Shown: piece by piece, positions 11,601 through 23,600 of the stretch
Position numbering within the stretch: the stretch's first letter is position 1
How the letters are laid out: each line of letters begins with the position of its first letter
Assembly (NCBI GenBank): GCA_030549495.1
Contig: JAUIRK010000014.1
Coordinates: 1,088,501-1,152,500 of the forward strand
Origin: Nectonema munidae
Taxonomy: Eukaryota; Nematomorpha; Nectonematoida; Nectonematidae
DNA: 64,000 bases
Reading direction: 5' to 3'
Translations under genes and position numbers: made by a program
Notes under the pieces: generated by a model
Databases searched by the model: none
Told to the model about the DNA's origin: nothing
Seen by the model: the letters and a program-made list of their open reading frames with translations, nothing else

Positions 11601-14600
11601 GCTCAATTTAACATTTTATTTATTTTTAAAAATATGAAAATTTTCGAAGTGAAAAATATATTTTTAAGAAATGAAAATTTACAACGCTATTAAGTCCTCT
11701 TGATGTCACTTCTCAAAAAATTATCACTTATTTTGACCTGATCGCTAATTTAGTTCCATTATTTTCTAGACCTAATGGTAGTTGTTTATTTAATTCCATT
11801 TCAAGCTTTTTTTGATGATGAAAGCAAATCGATTCAATTTCGCTATCTCACTTCTATTGAGTTAGTGTTAAATTCAGAAAGATATAAAAATAAAAATTTT
11901 GAACAAGTATGCGATTTTGTAGATAGCATTAAAAGTTTCTTTTTATTTTATGGTTGATTAAATATTTTTACAATATCACTTCTTTCAACTGTAATTAATC
12001 ATTCTATTAAACTCATATAAGAACAGGATTTGCGATATTTTGAACACTACTAGTATCCCTTTGAACACCACATATATTGCTTCTAATGAAATTAATGTTT
12101 TTTTTTCATGTTTGAATTTTAATTCTCAATTACATAATAACCCAGACCACTTCGTAGTTTTAGTCAATACAAGCATGCATTATTTTTTTCCTCCTCAAAT
12201 AGATAAGGACACTAATGCATGATGACATTTTTTGCGAGCTATTAACTATTATAAACTAAGCAAATCCACAAATGAAAACACGAACCAAATTTTCGATAAT
12301 TTTTTAACTAAAAAAGAGTGGTTTGCTTTTATTTTAAGTAATAATAGAGATGTATAATATTCCTAAAAGAGAAAAAGACTATGTATGTTTCAAGATATTG
12401 ATTGATCGTTTAAAGCGAGAATTTATTAATGACTGCGGGGCATGGTCGAATAATTGTTCAAGAAAACTTTATTATTCTCTATTCAATGATAAAGAAGGCT
12501 TTTTTGATTGTAGAGGTAAAAAAAGGATGTAGCTAATATTATTGTAACGCGGTATTATTCAAAGTTAAAAAAGGATCAGAACTATGTTCGAAGAATTTCA
12601 TACTTCTCTGTTTCTACGAAAATCCTATTTACTAAATTATGTTACCGTTGAATATAGAGGAACTTTCCCAGGTCACTGCCATCATTCTAATTCTTCACAT
12701 CAAAATTTTGATTATGTAAGGACATGTAAAAATACAAGACCTTTGCTTGCCTAACTAAATGTCATAAAACTTTTAAAATTATATACTGAAAGTATTCTAA
12801 AAGAAATCTACAAGATATTATAATTAATTAATTTATATAATTAATCTAATTTTTATTAAGATATAATAATTAAACATTTTAGCCCCTTCCTCTCAACTAA
12901 AATTTCTATAATTTTTTGAAAGTGTCCCTTAAATTTGCGGTTTAGGCCTGAAAATTGTATTAAAGAATATTTCTCAAATTTAAAATAAAAATATATTTTT
13001 ATGCTCAATCAATCAAAACTAAAATTAAATCAAACGTCCATTTAATCTGGCTTAGTTTTCGCAATAAGAGTGTGTCAAAATATTTCATAGTGTTAATTTT
13101 GCGTTTTATATACGAAAACTGTATACAGAATATCCATTGACAATTATTAATTTTTTATAATAATTTGAAAAATATGACATTCTCAATAGCCAACAATTTG
13201 GTTTTAGAACCCTTCATAATTCAGAATATTTATTGAGCACTTTTGTAACTGATATAATATCCAAGCTGTCTCAAGGTAGAAATGTTTGCACATTATTTTT
13301 GGATCTCTCAAAGGCATTCAACACTATACCTCACTCTCTCTTGATAAAAAAACTGAGAACTTATGGATTTTCAAACAAATCTATATTTTTCTTGGAGTCC
13401 TATTTTGAAAAAAGACAGCAGTTTGTTTCAATAGATGACACACTTTCTGATAGAAGGTATATTGCCTCAGGAGTTCCGCAGGGCTCTATATTGGGTCCCC
13501 TCCTATTTTTAATATATTTGAATGATATATATCTTTCTAATGAAAACGTTGATTTTCTATGCTTTGCTGACGATATTACTATAAATATTCCATTCCTGCC
13601 CAATGATCCAAATATCTCCAAAAAAATTTCACTGGACATAAATAAGGTGGAACAATGGTTAGAAAATAATGGAATGAAATTAAATTACAGTAAGTCCAAG
13701 ATAATGCTGTTCAAAAATCAATGTTCTAGTAATTTTCTTAATGATGGATTCAAATTTGAAATAGTGGACCGATTCAACTTACTTGGAGTTACAATCGATA
13801 ATAAATTAAAATGGCATGCACACATCCAAAATATAAATGCGAAAGTATCAAAAGTGAATGGCGTTTTATCTAGATTGAAAAATACTCTTCCTATTCATAT
13901 AAAGCTATTGATTTACAATTCATTTTTTTTACCTCATTTAAAATATTGTTTAACAATTTGGGGTCATTCAAATCTGACAACTTTAGCTAAAACTCAGAAA
14001 AAATGCCTAAGGCTAGTACATGGCCTGAGTCCGTATGCACACACAAGTAATCTTTTTTATGAAACACAGGTATTAAAGTTACAGGATTTATATCAATTTA
14101 GTTTGGCTCTTATGATTTATAAGTTGTTTAATTTCATGCTGCCTTCTATTTTCAGTCATATACTTCACTTCAATTCTATATCTATTCAATATGATTTAAG
14201 AGAGAAAAATACTGCATTAGTACCTCACTATAGATGTCTAAACTTTTACCAAACTTTAGAATATAAGCTTTCTAGTTTTTGGAATAGCAACCTTTATTTG
14301 ATAAACTATCTAGATTTAAGCATAAGTCTATACAAAAAAAAGTTGAAGAAAATGTTCACAGAGGGATATATGTTTTCTTGTTTTGATGCAAATTGCTTCT
14401 CTTGTCTTCAGACAACTAAAGAGGTGAAATTATAGTATATGCATTTTATTGTATTATAAGTATATATATATATATATTTACATATACATATTTTACATAT
14501 ATCTGATTTATTGTGAATAATATTTAGAGATTGTCTGATACAGTTAATTATTTTGTGTTGATGGTTCTAATTCTTTCAAACAAATAATAATATATTGTAT

Positions 14601-17600
14601 AATTATATTATTTAGTGTAAACTCATGCAAGCGGTTCTTCAGCCTTTTGATTTTGCACGTTTGTAATAAATGTATACATAAATTTATTTATTTGATTCAA
14701 TAATAACTACTTAAAACTCTGTTTGTTTCAGTACAGCTTTCACTTCTATATGGAAGTTGTTTTTTTGTTCTTTACATTTCATTTTTTTTTAAATAAACTT
14801 CTTCTTCTTCTTCTTCTTCTATAATAAATCGATTATGCTGATTTCATTTCTCAACTCAGTATTTAAAATAAGGGTTTGAAGATGTTTAATGGTGTAATCA
14901 AAAATATGATAAATTGACAATCTTCATTCAATTTCTAGACTTCGTTTTCGCATTTAATGGTTAAAAATATCAAAATGTGTCAATCTAATGTGCGTTTTAA
15001 TTCTGAAAACTCTTTAAAAGAATAATGATTCAATTTTTACATGATTTTTTTTTATTTTTTACCATACCTTTTTCATTTTGGGGGTCAAATTATGCATTTT
15101 GTATTCAAAAGTATCATTCAAAATTGGACTTTACTTCCGTAATTTGTCACCAAATATATTCATTGAAAATTTAAATAAAATATATATTTCTATAGCAAGG
15201 TGGTCATACTGGCTTTATTTCTGAGAGCGGTTTGCGTAATCATTTAGGCAGTTAAAGTCAACTTTTTTTATTTTAATGTTTTTGAGATTGGTTGATGAAC
15301 CAATATATTAAATACTTTTATTAAAATTTTTATAAGTCAATAAAGCAATTTTTCTCTAAAAAGTCAATATTTTAGAATTAGGTTAACATTTTGTTAAAAA
15401 TATTTTTTGAGATTATTAATATGGCATTTTTGCCACTCTACCAAAGAAATTGAGTTTGGTGTTTTCTGCGACAATTGTCGTCTGAAATTATGCAGAATCT
15501 ATATTATTGTATAAAAAATTTTGCCAAAAATGGGGAAATTTACACTGTTTCGTATAAACTATTTATTTGAATATATCTTTCAATTATAGCCAACTATATT
15601 TCAATATTTCAATTTGCTTCAACAGCTAATAGTACTTTGAACAGAGAAATAAAGACAATCAAACAAGAATGAAAACTTCTTAGATCAGAATTGGAGAATA
15701 ATCAACAAAGTCCTAGCCCTCCTAAATTAAATTCAAAGATAAAAAACTACTCTGATGTTACAAAAGATTCTAGCAATTTAATAATTGAATCCTCCTCAAT
15801 TTCGCGTATTAATGACTTACAAAATCTAAAAACTAAGCTTAAAAATGTACCATTAAAAATATTAGGCAAAGTAATAGCTCAATTAAATTAAAATTTCCTT
15901 ATAAGGAATGGTATTCAAAAACTCATGAATGTATAAAAGATGATTTTAAAATGAAGTCCAAGATTTTTACTCCTAACCCTTAATTGAATTTTTTCCCACC
16001 GTCCACCTATTTCTAACACTTCAAAAAGTGGAAAAATAAAGTACTATTTTGTATAAAAAAGTAAACAAAAACCAGGTTAAAAACTTTTTATATGAAATAA
16101 ATTTAAAAAATATAAACAATGAAATTTTTTGAAAATTCAATGGCTTCCTTGCCGCTGGTGATTTTTCATTATTTCACTGAAATTAGGCTGTATATTTGTA
16201 AGTTTAAGTCTTAAGTCGCCTGTTCCATCTATTTTCAGCTTATTTCTTTGTTTATTTTTCAAATATACCGCAGCACTGAAACCTGTTTTAACCAAGTATG
16301 TGGAAGGAAAGGCAGGATATAAAATTTTGATTTCTTGCCAAAGATTTGGGTATAAAAATCGCCTTTCTATCCAGAATTTTTCATATGTTGAGAGAGTGAA
16401 CAAAGCTTTTGCTTCAATGTTGTTTTGCAAGTCAAACATTTCTTCTTGAATTTTGTAATTAATTTGTTCGACATCACACTTGAAAGGATCAAAACACCAC
16501 TCAAGAACTTGAATAACAATTAAGTCTTTAAATCTTTGTTCCATTTCGGATTTTAATAAATTTATGTGATCCAAGTATACTTTTACAGCATCATTATCAA
16601 TTTCCATTCCTTCTTGGGAAATAAAATTTAGATTAGGAAACTGATGAAAATCACGACGGCATAAACTTGAAGCAAATATCTCTAATTTGCTGATGAACCT
16701 ACCAATAATTCCTTTAGCCTTTATTAGATTTGAAGATTTTCCTTGAAGTTTGAGATTAACGTCATTCAATTTTCCAAAAATATCGGCCAGATAAGCAATA
16801 TCGTTTTTAATTAAACTTATGTTGTCCTATGTTTCCTTATCCTCATCTTTAAAAAAATCAAGAATGCTCTCATAAAGTTCAAAAAATCTTTGGAGACAAT
16901 TTCCTTTTGAGAGCCATCTCACTTCTGTGTGCATTGAAAGAGAGCTAAACTCTTCTTTATTATTCCTACAAAGATTTTGAAAAATCCTATCCTTAAGTGA
17001 GCTTGTCTTTATTTTATTAACTGCTTTTATAACAATTTGTAAGGATTCAAAAAGGCTTGGTGACATCATTTTGCCAACAAGGTGTTGTCTATGAATCACA
17101 CAGTGAATTGTTAAAATTTCTGGACAAATTCTTTTTAAATGAGCTAAAAAACCTTTATATCGGCCAACAATTGACTGTGCGCCGTCTGTTGCACACGCTA
17201 AAATATTTTTCAATGGAATGCCTTTTTCATGAAAAAAGTTTTCTACGACTTTAAAAATTGTTGAACCCTTTGTATCACTAACCAAAGAGTTCGCAAATAA
17301 AAATTCCTCTGTAAATTCTGAATTGTCATTGATGAATCTCACATATGCAAGCAAAATCGACTGATTGCTGATCATCTACCTGTAAAACAAATTCTTTAAA
17401 CTTTAACTGGTCACATAATGTAGTTTCTACATTTTTTGACATTTCATTAATTCTTGCCAATACTGTGTTGTTACTCAAAAGAACAAATGAAAGTAAATTA
17501 TTATCACCTGAACCAATCATTGTGCCAACAAATTCTTTGATACAAGGTAGTATCAAATGTTCCCCAATATTATGGGGTTTGCCTGTTTTTGCAATAAGTA

Positions 17601-20600
17601 GAGAAATTTTGTATGATGTCAAAAGTCCATTTGCAAGATTATTTGAATTTTTAAAATTATTAAAATTCAAGCATTATTTTTATGTTTTTTCTTTCAAGTT
17701 TTTGAAATACAGTTCATCTTTATTAACTTTGTCAGGATGAATTTTTTCCAAATGGTTACTTAATAGGGAAGGCTTCATCGCTTCATTAGAAAATGTTTTA
17801 CCACAAATTAAACATAGAGGTAACTTATCATTACTGGGACATTGAATGAAACCAAACTTTAAATATTCTGAAGAATATTGACGAAGTTTTCTCTTTTCAG
17901 ACATTCAAATTGTGAAACGTGAATTAAATTCTTAAATATCCAATTAAGCATTGTAAAATTATTTGGTAAGATTGAGTAATTTTAGAATATAAATATATAT
18001 TTAAAATCTTTATTGTTTCTCATTTTGGGAATATTATGACTTATTGTATTTCAGAATATAAAATACTTCCTGAGCAGTGGCGATTCTGGTTTTCAAAAGT
18101 GTATGGGCATCACAGAGGCCAACTTTTCAATTTATAAAACTCATAATTTTCTAAGAATTAACAATCTCACTTGTTTCAATTATATTTTATGCATTTGATG
18201 TGCTTTTTTTTATTTAACTCAAATCATTATCAAAATTATTTGAGGACTTTCTTGAAACTATATATTTTTTACACTTTATACTTATCATGTTTGATTGAAT
18301 AAATTAGAAAAACAAAAATAATTATCGTAAAAATTTACTATTATCATTTATTTAATTTACACACTTGTACACATTTAAATAACTGTTTTTATATGCTCAA
18401 ATACAATAAGTCATAATATTCCCAAAATGGAAAAAAGTTTTTTTGCTAACATAAAACGACACTTCAAATATTTTTGATAGTTTTTTACAAAATTTAGAGT
18501 TCAGAAAAAGTAGAAGGGAAGGCAATGGTATTACTCTCTTTCTTAGAATCGGCACTGCTCTTTGAGCTTTACCATGCTAATATAATATATTTACATCTTT
18601 ATAAGTATTTAAATTAATTGATCTTATTAAGTTCAAAAAGGGTAATACAACATGATAGCACTTCTTTGAAGAAAATAAAATACAATATCAGTTACAGTAG
18701 AAAAACGGCATACTTGAACCCAAACAATTTTTAATGAAAAGCTGAACGAAAAATTAACTAGAAATTAGAGAAATTCTAATTAGAAAATTTTGCGGTAAAA
18801 CTATATGAAGAAATTTGTGAAATTAACCCATTTACGACCAATGTTCCTATTTTGGAACATAAGTAATTTCATCTTCGTCTGCTTTTTTCAATGACTTTGA
18901 ATATAAATCGTCTGCGTTTTTTTTAGATATCGTCTGCTTTGCTTGGTCTTAAATGGGTTAAAGTAGAAAGAGAGAAGGATAAATTTGGTTTCTAAATGGC
19001 ATCAAAAAAGCAAGTTTCACTCGTTACAGTCCTTCTTTGACGCCTATGGTGAGGTATTGCTGCCTCTTTGGAAACTTAACTTGCAGTCAATCAAAACGCA
19101 CCATACAGCTTGTCACATAAGGTGATAAAGCAGCCTACCCTCCAAACACTCCCATGTATTTTTCTTCATAATCTTAAGTGTTTTTATTTCAATAGAAAAA
19201 AATTCACAAGCCTAGCAGCTATTTTGCAAACATCTTCACAAACAAAATAGTACTCCTGTCGAATCCCTATACCCTTTATACATCTTGATACAGAAAGAGA
19301 GATTCAATTTTATCATCACGCGTTAGTGTGGTAGATAAAAATATTCACAGCTTTGCTAATCATTCAATTCCCTTTTACTAATTATTATGAAAGCATGTTT
19401 ATGTGTCATCATGTGCCTGTGCAAACCAGTTAGCGATGTCAAGCTCATATATTTTTGTAAGAGTCTTACGTTTCTTCTAAAACAATATATCAAAGATACA
19501 ATAAATTTTAAGAGACAAATTTCATCCAACGCCCCCTCAGCGCCCTCTTGACATTAAACGCCCAATAAAAAAGTTATCACGCCCCCCCAGAGGGCGATGC
19601 GGCCCAGGTTGGGAACCCCTGCTATAGGAAATACGTCAAATTAGTTTTCAAAAAACTTAAGTTATGCTCTAAAATTTTTTAGTTTTTGTTGAAGCTCTAT
19701 AACTTTTTCTATTAGACTTTTTTTCCTTAAAAGTTATTAAAAAAGGCAAATCATTGCAAAATGTTAAAAGTTATTTTACTTTTTATAGATTTTTGTAGCT
19801 TGTATCAATTTAGCTTTTAAACTATTTTTGAATGATGCTGAGTAAAATGAAACAATGCAATCTTAATTTTTTGTTTGCACAATTATAACTTCATTTTATA
19901 CCCTTGTCCCTGAAACAATCACATTTTTTCATATAAACATCGCAGGGTGTCTATTAGACTACATCCACTCATATAAAACTATCCAACCTTCAGTTATTTG
20001 TTTTCTCTATGAATCAGATATCCTTTCATCAATTCCTGAAATGTGCCTGGTAGACTACTTCATTTTTCAAATGAAAAGCCTATTCCACCCCTAACAAATT
20101 TGGATTTTTTTAACTGGTGTATATTCGATATGCAAATTAAATTAAAATATTTTCGCTGGAATTATAGTATTTAAATTCGCCAATTTTATAAAAAAATATA
20201 CAAAGTAGTCTTATAAGACTTTAGGTATGCGCTGAATACACTCTATTTTAAAGGATTGCTTAAATATTTGGTCTCCCATGGTATTTCCAGACCACTAATT
20301 TTGAAAATTGCAACAAAAAAAATTCGCCCCTAATAATTTTGAGGATGTACGCCCCTGATAACCATGTATTTTTTTAAATACATAAAAGCGGGACCCCGCA
20401 CATATTAATTTCTACCCTTATGGACCGGTGCATGATAACCAAAAAGATAGCTCAATTTTAATAAGATTTTTAGGTTTTCTTAGAGAGTATGGAATTTTGA
20501 GGATGTCCGCCACTGATCACCTGTCCGACTTTCTCTGTTAAATGTATCTATTTTCATCTTTAAGAAAGAAATTCAAAACAATATACGTTCATTATATCCT

Positions 20601-23600
20601 CATCAGTGAAACTCTTCTAACTGCTTCTCTTTTTTCCTCCTCAGTGAAACTCTAACTTCAGTCTAACATCAGTGAAGTCTAACTGCTTCTCTTGTGCTTA
20701 CTCTTAATCACTAGTGCAAAATAATATGTTTATTTCTTTTTTATCATCCATGTACTTGAACTAAATATATATTTATATATATTAACACTATATAAAACTC
20801 AGAATATTTGTATAATAGACTAAAAGTATAAAGTTTTATACTTTATACAACTTATATCGTTATTGCGGCTCTATTGAGTTTTTTTCTTCCTTTCATACCA
20901 TTCATTACTATATATCCTTTTTTTCAAATTTCTTTTCCTTTTATGTTATTCTTCGATATTCCTTTTTCTGTGTTATACCCATCTTTATTTGAATATGTGA
21001 TAAAGAAATTATTCTTAAAAAATTTATATGACTCAAATATCTTGATTTTTAACATTTTTTCCTTTTCTACTGATCATTGTTCTCTATAAAAATGTATTTA
21101 AAATTCTAGCATCTATATGTATACTTGTCTAACATATACTAATACTTTATGTAATGAAATTTTTTAATGCATCTTAAACTTTTATAAATAGTAAATCTGT
21201 TATATTGAATTATTTTACAAAAAAACAGCTTCTGAAGCCAAATGCTTACGAAAACCCGTTTCAAATTAAGCAAAAAGTAGACGTGTATTCAGGGGTGTAG
21301 CCAGTGGTGGGGGAGGGCAGGGGCGCACATCCGGGAGGGGGGGGGGGGGCGAAAATGACCTTCGCCCCCCCCCCCCCTCCCCAATAATTTTTTATAAGTA
21401 AGAGTTGTGGCTTGTTTATAAAACATGTATGCAGACTTTCGAATCAATCAAACATCATGCCAAGCTGCTCTGAAATTCCTATCGAACATATTTTACAGAC
21501 GATGTGTGAGAGCTATATAATAATAATAATCCATTGCTTCAATATGCACACAAGTAAGCAATGTTTATCACAGTGTCTCCTCTTTATAGTATTTTTGAGC
21601 AAACACATGTTGATGATCCACTAGATTTTCTCATCTTCTGTCAGTGATTCTATTTCTTTTTCTCCTTCGCTTTCTCTCCTAAAACTCAATCATTCACTCA
21701 AGCTCTCTTCTTTCATTCAAGCCCTCTTCTCTTGTTAAGCTCTCCTATCTCATTCAGCTCTCTTCTCTCCAGTGACGTAGCTAGGCTGGGGCATGAGGGG
21801 CCGTGCCCACACTCCTATGTACCGCATGGTGCCCCTATGCATCTTACAGTTTTTAAAAATTTCTCCAATGAAAGGGTCAAGGAGGTATAAATAATGTTGC
21901 GCAAGTTTTTTGTTTTTAAATTATGCCCTTCTATCAACTTTTTTTTGGCTACACCACTGCTTCTGTCTAATTTGCATTTAGAGTTAAATTAAAATAGTTT
22001 TCAATCGTTGCAATTTTATATCAATGAGTATTGTTAGACTCGCGCTAAGAATTTTTTCAACAAAAGTCACAATCTTTTTCACTACGTTTGCTACATTTAG
22101 TAACATTTGAAAACTTAAATATTCAAAAAAAAACGCGATAATTTCTTTTCTCGTATACTTTGATTTATGTTAGTTTGTTCCTCGGACATTTTTCCCCATT
22201 ATTTTTATAAGACTGTTCGTCCCTTGGACGATTCACCCTATTATTTTCATAAGACATTTTTTAAATTTTGTTCGTCCCATGGACAATTCGACCTATTATT
22301 TTCATAAGACATTTTGTTTCATGGACAATTCGGCCCGTTATTTTCATAAGACATTTTGTCTCATGGACAATTCTAAAAAATTAAGAGATAAAATGAATAA
22401 TTTGAAATAATTTAATAGAGATAAAATAAACAAGAATATAAAATTTTTTAATAATTTTACACATATAATAAGCAAAGATAGATGAAACTAATAGCGGCGA
22501 ATTATTTATGGGGCGAAATGTCTGTCGACCGTTAGTTTAAATAATTTTTTAATTATAAGGGTTGGTTACTTAAATGTTGCTTTTTGCTGCTTATAAAAAC
22601 TTGAAAATATCAAATAAACTCTAATTCTTTATGTCTCCTATTATTTTACAATTATTCTGAGAACAGACGGTTCCATTTTAAAATAGTGAAAAATTTTTAT
22701 TAGTTTATTTTGTTTCCTTTCTCTCTTATGTTAATTATGTAGCAAAATTTTCAATTTTAAGTAAAAGGTAAGGTGCAGCGGGTGTATTTTCATTGACCAG
22801 GCACTGATGTACCGTTTATGTCAAACTATGAACAAATTCGTATCGAAGATGAATCGAATCCAGAGGCTTCCGTGCTATGTCCATCATCTCAATCAACCTG
22901 CCATGCCACCCATAGAGTATGCTGTAGTGGTTACGTCAAATTAGTTTTCAAAAAACTTAAGTTATGCTCTAAAATTGTTTGTTTTTGTTGAAGCTCTATA
23001 ACTTTTTCTGATAGACTTTTTTCCTTAAAAGATATTATAAAAGGCAAATCATTGCAAAATGTTAAAAGTTATTTTACTTTTTGTAGCTTGTATCAATTTA
23101 GCTTTTAAACTATTTTTGAATGATGCTGAGTAAAATGATATAATGCGATCTAATTTTTTTGTTAGCACAATTATAACTTCATTTTATACCCTTGCCCCTG
23201 AATCAATCACATTTTTTCATATAAACATCGCAGGGTGTCTACTGTCTAGTAGACTGCCTTTAGACTACATTCACTCATATAAAACTATCCAACCTTCAGT
23301 TATTTGTTTTCTCTATGAATCAAATATTCTTTCATCAATTCCTGTAGCCTGGTAAACTAGTTCATTTTTCAAATGAAAATCCTATTCCACCCCCTAACAA
23401 TTTTGAATTTTTTTAAACTAGTGTATATTCGATGGTTGTAGGTAAAAATGCCCTCAGAGAAAATGGCCCGGATAAAATGCCCGCGGAATAAATGCCACTA
23501 ATTAAAAAGTAGGAAAAAATGCCCACTAATTTTTGATTTTCAAGATTTTTTTAATTATATAAATATTTTTATTTGATACCGTTTTGAAAGGCTAAATTTC

